A stretch of 64,000 nucleotides of DNA, from assembly GCA_963750495.1 (NCBI GenBank), contig CAVVQV010000004.1, positions 1,178,001 to 1,242,000 on the forward strand, written 5' to 3'. Source of the stretch: JANLYC01 sp963750495 (GTDB lineage: Bacteria; Actinomycetota; Actinomycetes; Propionibacteriales; Nocardioidaceae). Within the stretch, counting starts at the first letter, position 1; each line of letters begins with the position of its first letter. The translations under genes and the position numbers were made by a program. This document shows positions 1-8,330 of the stretch, in pieces. A model generated the notes under the pieces. That model was given only the letters and a program-made list of their open reading frames with translations. It ran no database searches and was not told the DNA's origin.

Positions 1-1
1 G

Positions 2-568
2 GTCATCACCGGCAGGTCCGTCGTACTCCGACCGCAACGGTCCGACGACGCCGACCGGATCGTCGAGGGGTGTGCCGACGAGACGACGCAGCACTGGCTG
101 ACCTTCCTCCCCTCGCCGTACACCCGGCAGGACGCGTTGGAGTACATCGAGCGGGGAGTCGAGGCTGCCATCACCGGCGGCCACCTCCAATGGGCGGTGG
201 CCGATCCCGAGACCGACCAGCTGATCGGGGTGGTCGGGGTGCCGCGGATGCAGCGCGGGTCCGGCGAGGTCGGCTACTGGACCCACCCCGACGCGCGCGG
301 ACGTGGTGCGACGACCGAGGCAGTGGCGCTGCTGGCCGGGCACGTCTTCGCCGATGCCGGACGCGGAGGGCTCGACCTGCGTCGGTTGTTCATCAAGGCA
401 GCCGAGGCCAACGTCGGCTCCCAGCAGGTGGCACTGAAGAACGGCTTCGTCCGCATCGGCACCGAGCGGCGCTCCGAACGGTTGGGTGACGGTTCGTACG
501 CCGACATCGCCGTCTTCGATCTGCTCCGTGACGAGTGGAAGGATCCGCTAGGTGAACTACCCCGATGA
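2..568 (+). CDS. GNAT family N-acetyltransferase (5' end outside window)
   Basis: The reading frame is open from base 2 and contains no credible start before a TTG at 137, yet the upstream residues (GRSVVLRPQRSDDADRI) are a typical first beta strand of a RimJ/RimL-like GNAT domain, so the true start lies left of the window. The acetyl-CoA loop is visible as THPDARGRGATTEAV, followed by the usual asparagine/arginine segment and a C-terminal FDLLRDEW. The family transfers acetyl from acetyl-CoA to an amine, often a protein N-terminus or small molecule; the substrate here cannot be read from sequence. Its stop overlaps the start of the next GNAT gene by 17 bases, implying translational coupling. 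Confidence 0.85.
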   Translation, partial: VITGRSVVLRPQRSDDADRIVEGCADETTQHWLTFLPSPYTRQDALEYIERGVEAAITGGHLQWAVADPETDQLIGVVGVPRMQRGSGEVGYWTHPDARGRGATTEAVALLAGHVFADAGRGGLDLRRLFIKAAEANVGSQQVALKNGFVRIGTERRSERLGDGSYADIAVFDLLRDEWKDPLGELPR

Positions 569-1691
569 CGTACCCGTCCGCACCGACGGCACGGTGACGC
601 TGCGGGCGCTCAGGGATGGTGACGCCGAGGGTGTGTACCAGCATTGCGCGGACCCGCGGACCCGCGAATACACGTCGGTGCGGGTTCCCTACCTGCTCGA
701 GGATGCCCGGCGGTACGTCGGGAACCGCGGCGATGCCTGGGAACGAGGCGTCTGGAGCTTCGCCATCCAGTCACCGTGGGGCGTAGGGCCGAGTGGCTTC
801 AGCGGTTCGATCTCGCTCACGGACGAAGGCTCGGGGCTCGCCGAGATCAACTACAGCACGCACCCGCAGGCGCGCGGACACGGCGTCACCGCTGCTGCCG
901 TCAGGCTGATCTGCGCCTGGGCCTTCGAGGACCAGCACGTCAAGACGATCCGGTGGCAGTGCTACGAGGGAAACGTCGCATCGCGCCGGGTCGCCTGGAA
1001 GACCGGTTTCACGTTCGAAGGAACGTCTCGTGCTATCGCTGCGCAGCGTGGCGAGCTCCGGGATGTCTGGAATGCCACACTGCTCGCCACGGACAGCCGC
1101 GAACCGAAGACCAGGTGGGTCGACACGGTGAGCCTCGAGAACGACCTGGTGCGGCTGCGCCCCCTGCGCGCGGAGGACGAGCAGCGCTATCTCGAGACCA
1201 ACGCCGACCCCGAGACACTGGCGTGGTTGGGCGGCATCAACTTCCCGCGCGACGCTGAACACTTCCGCAAGCATCTGGCTCGCGGCTCCGTGGGCAACTC
1301 ACTGGGGGCCAGTGTCGAGTGGGCGATGGCTGATCCGAAGCGAGATCAGTATGTCGGCACGATCAACCTCTTCGGGATGACCGGGCTCGACTACCTGTCG
1401 GCCGAGGTCGGCTATCGCACACACCCCGACTCGCGCGGTCGCGGCCTCCTCAAGGCCGCGATGATGCTCGCCGCCGAGCACGCTTTCACCCGCGAAGCCG
1501 ATGGTGGTCTCGGCCTCGAGCGCATCTCGTTGAACGCCGGGGTCGGCAACGACGGCTCGCTCGGCGTGGCCCGCAGTTGCGGCTTCACCGAGACTGGCCT
1601 CGACCGGCATTGCTACGACCTCATCGACGGGAGCGTGGTCGACCTCGTGCGGTTCGACCTGCTGCGCAGCGAGTTCGCACCGAAGCGCTGA
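552..1691 (+). CDS. tandem double-GNAT acetyltransferase
   Basis: A 379-residue protein starting at GTG 552 and built from two complete GNAT domains. The first, about residues 8-175, has the acetyl-CoA loop THPQARGHGVTAAAV. The second, about residues 190-375, has THPDSRGRGLLKAAM. Both end in the ...FDLL-type strand, so an internal duplication or fusion of the upstream gene type is likely. Single-domain members are about 180 residues. It overlaps the preceding partial GNAT gene, making three related domains in a row. Substrate unknown; both acetyl-CoA loops look intact, so neither domain is obviously dead. Confidence 0.85.
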   Translation: MNYPDDVPVRTDGTVTLRALRDGDAEGVYQHCADPRTREYTSVRVPYLLEDARRYVGNRGDAWERGVWSFAIQSPWGVGPSGFSGSISLTDEGSGLAEINYSTHPQARGHGVTAAAVRLICAWAFEDQHVKTIRWQCYEGNVASRRVAWKTGFTFEGTSRAIAAQRGELRDVWNATLLATDSREPKTRWVDTVSLENDLVRLRPLRAEDEQRYLETNADPETLAWLGGINFPRDAEHFRKHLARGSVGNSLGASVEWAMADPKRDQYVGTINLFGMTGLDYLSAEVGYRTHPDSRGRGLLKAAMMLAAEHAFTREADGGLGLERISLNAGVGNDGSLGVARSCGFTETGLDRHCYDLIDGSVVDLVRFDLLRSEFAPKR

Positions 1692-1705
1692 ACCCCCCGG
1701 GGGGG

Positions 1706-2929
1706 TCAGGACATCAGGGCCAGCCCGAGGTCGTCCTTCGTGATCGCAGAGGTTGCGGCACTCGTGCCGAGAGCACGGTCGAGATCCGCAATCAGGTCGT
1801 CGACGTGCTCGAGCCCGACAGAGAGGCGCACGAGGTTCGGTGACGGGCGTGCTTCGGCCGCCACGGGGCGATGAGTGAGGGCAGCGGGGTGCTGGATGAG
1901 CGAGTCCACGCCACCCAGGGAGACCGCGTGCGTGAACAGCTTGACCGAGCTCGTGAGGCGGGCCGTGGCTTCGAACCCGCCCCGCAGGGCGACGGCGACC
2001 ATGGCGCCGGTACCTCGCATCTGGCGGACGAGAAGGCCGCGTGGGTCGCCGTCGAAGCCTGGGAAGTAGACCCGCTCGACGGCGGGATGGTCGACGAGCC
2101 AGGCGGCGATGCGCTGCGCGCCGGCCTGCTGGGCGCGCAGGCGAGTCGGCAGTGTGCTGAGGCCGCGGTGCACGAGGTAGGCCCCCAACGGGTGGAGCAG
2201 CCCGCCGGTGATGGCACGGACCTGACGAAGCCGGGAAGCCGTCTCCTCGTCACAAGCAATGACACCGGCGACGACGTCACCGTGCCCGCCGAGGTACTTG
2301 GTCGCACTGTGCAGGGCCATCGTCGCGCCGAGCGTGGTCGGGTTCTGCAACACCGGCGTCGCGAACGTGTTGTCGACAAGCACCGGGACAGCACCCGCTT
2401 GGGCAACGACGCTGGCGATGTCCACGAGCTCCAGGGTCGGGTTCGCCGGCGTCTCGAGGATGACCAGACCGGTATCGGGACGCACGGCATCGCCGACCCG
2501 GGACTCCTGACAGAAGGTCACTTCGACCCCGAGCAGACCGGAAGCCAACAGATGGTCCGTCCCGCCGTAGAGCGGCCGGACCGCAACGATGTGCCGCCGC
2601 CCGGACATGGAGGTGCTCGCCAGGATCGCCGCCGTCATCGCCGCCATACCGGAGCCGAACGCGACCGACGTGGCCGTGTGCTCCAGCAGGGCCAGCGCCG
2701 ACTCGAAGCGAGCAACCGTGGGATTCCACAACCGCTGGTACACGGCGCCGCCCTCAGGCAGCGGGCAACCGCCGGTGGCCATCGACTCATAGGAGTCACC
2801 GCCCCGAACGATGTCGGGCAACGGGTTGGTCGACGACAGGTCGAGGGGGAGGGCGTGAACACCCAGCGCCAGGAGGTCCTCTCGTCCGCCATGAACAGCA
2901 GCCGAGTCGAAGTGTAGAAGTTCGTCCAT
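1706..2929 (-). CDS. PLP-dependent trans-sulfuration enzyme (Cys/Met metabolism family)
   Basis: About 407 residues from the ATG at 2929; a frame extension to 2959 adds only ten unlikely residues. The fold-type I PLP enzyme family of cystathionine gamma-synthase, cystathionine gamma-lyase and methionine gamma-lyase is recognised by the YGGTDHLL strand, LETPANPTLELVDI, VDNTFATPVLQNP and the PLP-lysine segment HSATKYLGGHGDVVAG, plus the C-terminal SLGGVDSLIQHPA. It is transcribed divergently from an Lrp-type regulator. In Pseudomonas the methionine gamma-lyase gene mdeA has the same arrangement with the Lrp-family gene mdeR, so a catabolic lyase under substrate-responsive control is a reasonable inference. 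The exact reaction cannot be fixed by eye. Confidence 0.85.
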   Translation of the reverse strand: MDELLHFDSAAVHGGREDLLALGVHALPLDLSSTNPLPDIVRGGDSYESMATGGCPLPEGGAVYQRLWNPTVARFESALALLEHTATSVAFGSGMAAMTAAILASTSMSGRRHIVAVRPLYGGTDHLLASGLLGVEVTFCQESRVGDAVRPDTGLVILETPANPTLELVDIASVVAQAGAVPVLVDNTFATPVLQNPTTLGATMALHSATKYLGGHGDVVAGVIACDEETASRLRQVRAITGGLLHPLGAYLVHRGLSTLPTRLRAQQAGAQRIAAWLVDHPAVERVYFPGFDGDPRGLLVRQMRGTGAMVAVALRGGFEATARLTSSVKLFTHAVSLGGVDSLIQHPAALTHRPVAAEARPSPNLVRLSVGLEHVDDLIADLDRALGTSAATSAITKDDLGLALMS

Positions 2930-2931
2930 GG

Positions 2932-2990
2932 CAACAATAGTGGCGTGGATCCACAACAATCAGCCATTCAAATTGTAGAATCAACAAGCA
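2932..2990. promoter_or_regulatory. AT-rich divergent promoter region with dyads, possible Lrp operator
   Basis: The gap between the trans-sulfuration gene and the Lrp gene is unusually AT-rich for this genome. It holds the perfect palindrome GTGGATCCAC at 2945-2954, three copies of CAACAA (2932, 2954 and 2982), and the inverted repeat TTGT-N7-ACAA at 2973-2987. Lrp/AsnC proteins commonly bind such degenerate AT-rich dyads next to their own gene. That this is the operator is inference. Confidence 0.4.
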
Positions 2991-3045
2991 AGGTGACTGG
3001 ATTGGCGATGTCGATCAAACAATCGGCGCCGGGAAAGGTGGCGAC

Positions 3046-3570
3046 TTGAAGAAAACGCAACGCCGAGACTGCGGCGCCGGCCGTGCCGGGTCGGTCGGGT
3101 CCGCGGAGCTGGACGCCGTTGACTACCAGATCCTCGGTGCCCTGTCCGTCGACGCTCGCCTGACCAACAAAGCGCTCGCCACCCGACTCGGTATCGCGGA
3201 GTCCACATGCGCCTACCGCGTACGCCGCCTGCGCGACTCCGGTGTCATTCAGGACACTCGGCTGCGGCTTGACCTGGCAGCGCTCGGCTACCCCCTCCAG
3301 GCCATCGTCAAGGTCCGGCTCGGCAGCCACAACCAGGCCAATGTCAGCCGGCTGTACTCCGATCTCGCGGCCGTCCCCGGCGTCATCCAGGCTTTCCACG
3401 TCGCCGGTGCCGACGACTTCCACCTGTACGTCGCCGTCGAGGACGCCGAAGCTCTACGCGACCTCGTGCTCAAGCATGTGACGACCAACCGAGTAGTGCG
3501 GCAGACAGAGACTCAGCTGATCTTCGAGCTACGAGACGGCCCTGGGGTCCTCCCGGTTGCCGGAGACTAG
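3046..3570 (+). CDS. Lrp/AsnC family transcriptional regulator
   Basis: 174 residues from a TTG start at 3046, preceded by an AAAGG ribosome site at the right distance. After a basic, probably disordered stretch of about 20 residues comes the AsnC-type helix-turn-helix (LDAVDYQILGALSVDARLTN..., about residues 22-80), and then the RAM/ligand-sensing domain (residues 90-165). It is divergent from the PLP trans-sulfuration enzyme, its likely target; a sulfur amino acid is the likely effector. The N-terminal extension is longer than in E. coli Lrp, and a later start is possible but no better ribosome site was found. Confidence 0.9.
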   Translation: MKKTQRRDCGAGRAGSVGSAELDAVDYQILGALSVDARLTNKALATRLGIAESTCAYRVRRLRDSGVIQDTRLRLDLAALGYPLQAIVKVRLGSHNQANVSRLYSDLAAVPGVIQAFHVAGADDFHLYVAVEDAEALRDLVLKHVTTNRVVRQTETQLIFELRDGPGVLPVAGD

Positions 3571-3678
3571 CCCCTGGCCACACACGAGAAGTCGGCCACG
3601 CGTCCCAACGGCGCATCGACCAACAACCGGTCGAAACGTCTGGCGGGCTCGGGTGGGTCCAACTAGCGTCTCCTCATT

Positions 3679-4923
3679 GTGAGGGTGATCGTCGAGAGCA
3701 TCGTGCCGGCCCGGCTCGGGCGGGGTTTTCGCTGGCTGCTGGCGTCCTCGTGGATGTCCAACCTCGGCGACGGTCTGATGATGGCCGCCGGTCCCCTCTT
3801 GGTGGCGTCGCAGACGCAGAACCCGCTGCTCGTTGCGGCGGCCGCCATGGCCTCTCAGTTGCCATGGCTGCTTCTCGGGCTGTTCGCCGGCGCCCTCGCG
3901 GACCGTCTGGACCGACGGATGATCGTGATGGCCGTGGACTCACTGCGCGCTCTCGTGCTGGCCGGGCTGTGCATCGTGATCGTGGCCGGCCACGCTGACA
4001 TCTGGTCGGTGATCGCCGCGATGTTCGTGCTCGGCACTGCCGAGGTCTTCGCGGACGTGACGACAAGCACGCTGACGCCGATGCTCGTGGAGAAGGCAGA
4101 CCTCGGCATCGCCAACGCCCGGATCCAGACCGGCCTCGTCACGGTCAATCAGCTCGCGGGTCCCGCCCTCGGCGCTGTCCTGTTCTCGGCGGGTATCGCG
4201 CTGCCGTTCGCGGTCCAGGCGGTGTGTGTCGCACTCGCTGTCGTGCTCGTCAGCCGGATCGGCACGCCAAAAGGTGCCATGCGCCAGCAGATCGACACCC
4301 ACGTGCGGCAGGACATTATCGAGGGTGTCCGTTGGTTGATGGGTAACCGGCCGGTGCGCACGCTTGCGCTCGTCATCGTCACCTTCAACATCACCTGGGC
4401 CGCGCCGTGGTCGGTGCTCGTGCTGTGGGCGCTGCAACGGGTCGGGATCGACGAAGCCGGTTTCGGTCTGCTGACCAGCTGCGCCGCACTTGGTGGGCTG
4501 CTGAGCACCTTGAACTACGGGCGGCTCGAGCGCCGACTTCCGCTCGCCCTTCTGATGCGCCTGGCCCTCCTGAGCGAGGTGGCCTTCCACCTCCTGATGG
4601 CGCTCACGACGTCACCGTGGGCGGCGTACCCGCTGATGTTCTTCTTCGGCGCCTACGCCTTCGTCTGGGGGACCCTGTCCAACGCCGTGCGGATGAGGGC
4701 GGTGCCCCAAGAGTTCCAGGGCCGTGTCGGTTCGGTGTACATGATCTGCGTGATGGGCGGCATGCTGCTCGGCTCGCTCCTCGGCGGCGTCATCGCGCAC
4801 CAGGGTGGGATCGTGGCGCCTTGGTGGTTCGCGTTCGCCGGGTCCGGGCTCACGCTCGTGCTCGTGTGGCGCGAGCTCGGGCACATCGCCCACGCCGACG
4901 AGCTGGCGATCGCAGCGTCTTGA
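3679..4923 (+). CDS. MFS transporter (EntS-like exporter)
   Basis: 414 residues from GTG 3679, with 10-12 hydrophobic spans. The motif between TM2 and TM3, LFAGALADRLDRRMIVMAVDS, matches the signature loop of major facilitator exporters of the EntS/DHA3 group. The GTPKGAMRQQIDTHVRQDIIEGVRWL loop in the middle and the later FQGRVGSVYMICVMGGMLLGSLLGG segment are also typical. Such proteins export siderophores, macrolides or other drugs by proton antiport; no neighbour suggests the substrate. No strong ribosome site precedes the start, so a leaderless or slightly different start is possible. Confidence 0.85.
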   Translation: MRVIVESIVPARLGRGFRWLLASSWMSNLGDGLMMAAGPLLVASQTQNPLLVAAAAMASQLPWLLLGLFAGALADRLDRRMIVMAVDSLRALVLAGLCIVIVAGHADIWSVIAAMFVLGTAEVFADVTTSTLTPMLVEKADLGIANARIQTGLVTVNQLAGPALGAVLFSAGIALPFAVQAVCVALAVVLVSRIGTPKGAMRQQIDTHVRQDIIEGVRWLMGNRPVRTLALVIVTFNITWAAPWSVLVLWALQRVGIDEAGFGLLTSCAALGGLLSTLNYGRLERRLPLALLMRLALLSEVAFHLLMALTTSPWAAYPLMFFFGAYAFVWGTLSNAVRMRAVPQEFQGRVGSVYMICVMGGMLLGSLLGGVIAHQGGIVAPWWFAFAGSGLTLVLVWRELGHIAHADELAIAAS

Positions 4924-5044
4924 CTCCGAAGGCAAGGCGGGTGGCGAGATGCACGTTCCGCCTCCGTTGGTCGCCGTTGCTGCCGCGCTCCGGGTGGTTG
5001 GACCTCAGGTCTTTGGCGTTCGCGAGGCGGTGAGGCCCGGCTCG
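4924..5044. other. convergent intergenic gap, nothing recognised
   Basis: The 121 bases between the stops of the MFS gene and the phosphoribosyltransferase gene hold no coding frame with normal features. I saw no hairpin strong enough to call a terminator. Confidence 0.5.
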
Positions 5045-5539
5045 TCAGGCATCCAGGACTGCACCCTCGCGGCGTACGACGGGGTCCTTGTCGCTCCACG
5101 GAAAGTTGATCCAGCGATCGGTGCGCCGCCACACGTAGTCGCAGTGCACGATCGAGTGGCCTTTCTCGTAGAGCACGGCGCTGCGGACCTCACCGACCTT
5201 GCCCGCACAGAACTCCTGGACGCTACGGAGCGTGTGTCCGGTGTCGGCGACGTCGTCGGCGATGAGGATCCGCGCCTCCCCCAGATCGACGAAGTCGGGG
5301 GCCGGCGGCAGGATGCGCGGTACCTCGAGGCGCTCGTCGACGCCGGTGTAGAACTCAACATTCATCGTGTAGGTGTTCTTGACGCCGAGCGCGTACCCGA
5401 GGGCCCCGCCTATCAACAGGCCGCCGCGCGCGATCGACAGGATCATGTCGGGCTCGTAGTCGTCAGCCACCCACTGGGCAATCTCCCGGGTGGCCTCGCC
5501 GAACAGCTCCCAGGTCATGATTTCCCGTTCCTCGGCCAT
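5045..5539 (-). CDS. phosphoribosyltransferase, purine salvage type
   Basis: 164 residues. The PRPP-binding motif ILIADDVADTGHT is at residues 91-103, and the N-terminal PDMILSIARGGLLIGGAL supplies the PPi loop. The C-terminal WRRTDRWINFPWSDKDPV resembles xanthine/hypoxanthine-guanine phosphoribosyltransferases of actinobacteria. It would join a free purine base to PRPP to give the nucleotide. It is followed on the same strand, beyond galK, by a GuaB1-type GMP reductase, which also belongs to purine salvage. The exact base (xanthine, hypoxanthine or guanine) is not decidable here. Confidence 0.85.
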   Translation of the reverse strand: MAEEREIMTWELFGEATREIAQWVADDYEPDMILSIARGGLLIGGALGYALGVKNTYTMNVEFYTGVDERLEVPRILPPAPDFVDLGEARILIADDVADTGHTLRSVQEFCAGKVGEVRSAVLYEKGHSIVHCDYVWRRTDRWINFPWSDKDPVVRREGAVLDA

Positions 5540-5621
5540 GCTTCACCCTAGCGACGGGCCGGCCACCGAACGGCGGACGGGACCCCGAGCCGGCAGGAGC
5601 AGCCGTCGCTATGCTGCGCCG

Positions 5622-6698
5622 ATGGTCACCACCTGGCTCGCACCCGGACGAGTCAACCTCATCGGGGAACACGTCGACTACAACGAGGGCCTCTGCCTGC
5701 CGTTCGCACTGCCGCTCGCGACGCGCGCCACCGTCTCGCGACGTACCAGCGACGACGTCGTGGTCCATTCGTCCGGCCGCACCGACAGCTTCCCCATCAG
5801 CTGCGAGCCGGGTGAGGTCGACGGCTGGGCGCGGTACGTCGCCGCGATCGTCTGGGCGGTACGCCAGCTGCGGTCGGACCTGCCCGGCCTCGAGATCGAC
5901 GTGACGAGCGACGTACCCGTCGGTGCGGGCCTGTCGTCGTCGGCGGCCCTGGAATGTGCGGTTGCCGGGGCGCTCGCGGAGGAAGTCGGCGTCGAGCTGA
6001 GCCCGGCGGAGCTCGCGTCCCTGGCGCACCGGGCGGAGAACGACTTCGTCGGCGTTCCCAGCGGTCCGATGGACCAGCTGGCTGCTGTCTTCGGCGAGGA
6101 AGGACATGCCGTTCTGCTCGACTGCCGGGACCTCAGCACCCGCCGCGTGGTGTTCGACTCCGCAGCAGCTGGTCTGCAGGTGCTGGTGGTCGACACGCAC
6201 GCCGAGCACGAGCACTCGAGCGGGGAGTACGCCCAACGGCGGCGCCAGTGCGAGAGAGCACGCGACCTGCTTGGACTGGCCTCGCTTCGCGACGCGACCC
6301 TCGATGACGTCGAGCGGCTCGACGACCCGCTGCTGCGAGCGCGCGCCCACCATGTGGTGACCGAGATCGCCCGCGTCGTCGAGGTGGTCGAGATCCTCGA
6401 CGCACGTCGTCCGCAGGACATCGGTGGTTACCTCACCGCATCACACCACTCGCTGCGGGACGACTTCGAGGTGTCGTGTGACGAGCTCGACGTAACCGTC
6501 GACGCGGCGTTGTCAGCAGGAGCCTTGGGAGCGCGGATGACCGGCGGCGGGTTCGGCGGCTGTGCGATCGCGCTCGTCCGGGACGCCGATGTCGACGCGG
6601 TCACCCGCGAGGTCGAGGCGGCCTACGAACAGCACGGGTGGCACCCGCCCACGACCTTCGCGGCCCTGCCGTCACCCGGCGCCCACCGGGTCGACTGA
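5622..6698 (+). CDS. galK: galactokinase
   Basis: 358 residues from ATG 5622, which places the galactokinase signature GRVNLIGEHVDYNEG at residues 9-23, as normal; the frame is open further upstream but that part overlaps the divergent gene. The GHMP kinase motif PVGAGLSSSAALE and the C-terminal MTGGGFGGCAIAL are intact. It phosphorylates alpha-D-galactose to galactose 1-phosphate, the first step of the Leloir pathway. No galT or galE lies beside it, so it stands alone here. Confidence 0.92.
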   Translation: MVTTWLAPGRVNLIGEHVDYNEGLCLPFALPLATRATVSRRTSDDVVVHSSGRTDSFPISCEPGEVDGWARYVAAIVWAVRQLRSDLPGLEIDVTSDVPVGAGLSSSAALECAVAGALAEEVGVELSPAELASLAHRAENDFVGVPSGPMDQLAAVFGEEGHAVLLDCRDLSTRRVVFDSAAAGLQVLVVDTHAEHEHSSGEYAQRRRQCERARDLLGLASLRDATLDDVERLDDPLLRARAHHVVTEIARVVEVVEILDARRPQDIGGYLTASHHSLRDDFEVSCDELDVTVDAALSAGALGARMTGGGFGGCAIALVRDADVDAVTREVEAAYEQHGWHPPTTFAALPSPGAHRVD

Positions 6699-6708
6699 CG
6701 GCCCAGGG

Positions 6709-8163
6709 CTACCACGAGGTCGGGCGGGGCCGACCTTCCTCGTAGCCGGCTGCACTCTGCACGCCGACCACCGCGCGCGCATGGAACTCGGGAATCGTGG
6801 CCGCCCCGGCGTACGTGAACGCGCTGCGGACACCTGCCACGATCGTGTCGACGAGGTCCTCGACGCCCGGTCGCGCCGGGTCGAGATACATCCGGGACGA
6901 CGAGATGCCCTCCTCGAACAATGCCGAGCGCGCGCGGTCGAAGGCCGACTGCTCCTTGGTGCGCTGTCGCACGGCCCGCGCGGACGCCATCCCGAAGCTG
7001 ACCTTGTAGACACGGCCGTCGGCGTCCTCGGCCAGGTCTCCGGCGCTCTCGTAGGTACCGGCGAACCACGACCCGATCATCACGCTGGCGGCGCCGGCGG
7101 CCAGCGCCAGGGCGACGTCGCGGGGGTACTTGACCCCGCCATCGGCCCAGACGGTGGCGCCGGAGTCGGCTGCTGCGGCCGCGCAGTCGAGCACCGCCGA
7201 GAACTGGGGGCGCCCGACACCGGTCATCATCCGCGTCGTGCACATCGCGCCCGGGCCCACCCCGACCTTGACGATGTCGGCGCCCGCCTTGACGAGCGCA
7301 CCGGCGCCGACGGCCGAGACGACGTTACCCGCGACGACCGGGATGCGTCGGCCGGTGGCCGCCTCGTGTCGGTCGCGCGCGCCGACGACCAACGGGAGAA
7401 CTTCCAGCATCTTCTCCTGGTGCCCGTGGGCGGTGTCGACGACGAGCACGTCGATTCCGTGACCGAGCAGCGCTGCGGCCCGTCCTTCGACGTCACCGTT
7501 GATCCCCACCGCTGCGCCGATCATCAACTGTCCCGCCGGGTCGAGGGCCGGGGCGTAGATCGTTGAACGCAGGATGCCCTTGCGGGTCAGCACGCCGACC
7601 ATCTGGTCGCCATCGAGCACTGGGGCCACGTCGAGGTGGTGGTTGGCGAGGACGTCGTACGCCGCGTGCAGGTCGACGTCACGCTCGAGAGTCAGCACGT
7701 CCGTCGTCATGACGTCGGCGGCGCTGGTGAACCGGTCGACCTCCTGGCAATCGCGCTCGGTGATGATGCCGATCGGGCGGCCACCATCGACCACCACAGC
7801 GGCGCGGTGAGCGCGCTTGCCCAGCAGGGAGAGGACCTCGGCCACGACCGCGTCGGGAGCTACCTGGATCGGCGTCTCGACGACCGGGTGCCGCCCCTTG
7901 ACCCAGCTGATCGCCGCGCCTGCGATGTCGATCGGGATGTCCTGCGGCAGGATCGCGATCCCACCGCGGCGGGCGATCGTCTCGGCCATCCGCCTGCCCG
8001 CGATGGCGGTCATGTTGGCCACGACCAGCGGCACGGTCGTCCCGACGCCGTCCGGGGTGGTCAGATCGACCGCCATCCGGGACATCACCGACGAGCGTGA
8101 CGGCACCATGAACACGTCGGAGTAGGTCAGGTCGTACGGCGGCGGATCACCCAGGAACTTCAC
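6709..8163 (-). CDS. guaB1: GuaB1 family IMP dehydrogenase-related protein (GMP reductase type)
   Basis: 484 residues. An (alpha/beta)8 IMPDH/GMPR barrel is interrupted by a CBS pair, about residues 95-215 (AVVVDGGRPIGIITERD, then VAPVLDGDQMVGVLTRKG). The catalytic cysteine loop reads KVGVGPGAMCTTRMMTGVG, and the nucleotide site GATVWADGGVKYPRDVA follows. Mycobacterial GuaB1 has been shown to be a CBS-containing GMP reductase rather than an IMP dehydrogenase, turning GMP into IMP with NADPH; the same role is likely here. The start ATG is clear and the length matches the actinobacterial GuaB1 group. Confidence 0.9.
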   Translation of the reverse strand: MKFLGDPPPYDLTYSDVFMVPSRSSVMSRMAVDLTTPDGVGTTVPLVVANMTAIAGRRMAETIARRGGIAILPQDIPIDIAGAAISWVKGRHPVVETPIQVAPDAVVAEVLSLLGKRAHRAAVVVDGGRPIGIITERDCQEVDRFTSAADVMTTDVLTLERDVDLHAAYDVLANHHLDVAPVLDGDQMVGVLTRKGILRSTIYAPALDPAGQLMIGAAVGINGDVEGRAAALLGHGIDVLVVDTAHGHQEKMLEVLPLVVGARDRHEAATGRRIPVVAGNVVSAVGAGALVKAGADIVKVGVGPGAMCTTRMMTGVGRPQFSAVLDCAAAAADSGATVWADGGVKYPRDVALALAAGAASVMIGSWFAGTYESAGDLAEDADGRVYKVSFGMASARAVRQRTKEQSAFDRARSALFEEGISSSRMYLDPARPGVEDLVDTIVAGVRSAFTYAGAATIPEFHARAVVGVQSAAGYEEGRPRPTSW

Positions 8164-8201
8164 GCCAGAAGCCTAGACCGCCGCGCAGTTCCCGGACCGT
8201 G

Positions 8202-8255
8202 CCCGTACCACCGATCGAGCCCGTACCGCTGATCGAGCCTGTACCGCTGATCGAG
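8202..8255. repeat. three 18-bp tandem repeats before icd terminus
   Basis: Three imperfect 18-base units lie end to end in the gap between guaB1 and icd: at 8202-8219, 8220-8237 and 8238-8255. The last two share GTACCGCTGATCGAG. They are followed by CTTGTCGAGATC, which resembles the dispersed CTTGTCGAGA intergenic repeats common in Nocardioidaceae and related genomes. No coding role is apparent. Confidence 0.65.
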
Positions 8256-8330
8256 CTTGTCGAGATCAGGCCGACGATCGTCGTGGCCGGGTGGCTTGTC
8301 GCGGGAGACCGCGCGGCTTCGCCGCTGCGG

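Noticed and set aside
552..1691. GNAT double protein as a mis-joined pair of genes
   Set aside because: The frame is continuous, and no start with a ribosome site precedes the second domain, so a genuine fusion is the simpler reading.
1871..2917. Long antisense frames over the trans-sulfuration, icd, purH and betA genes
   Set aside because: These are GC-rich shadow frames without domain similarity; the opposite strand in each case encodes a clearly recognisable enzyme.
8202..8255. CRISPR array
   Set aside because: The 18-base units are directly adjacent without spacers, and no cas genes are near.
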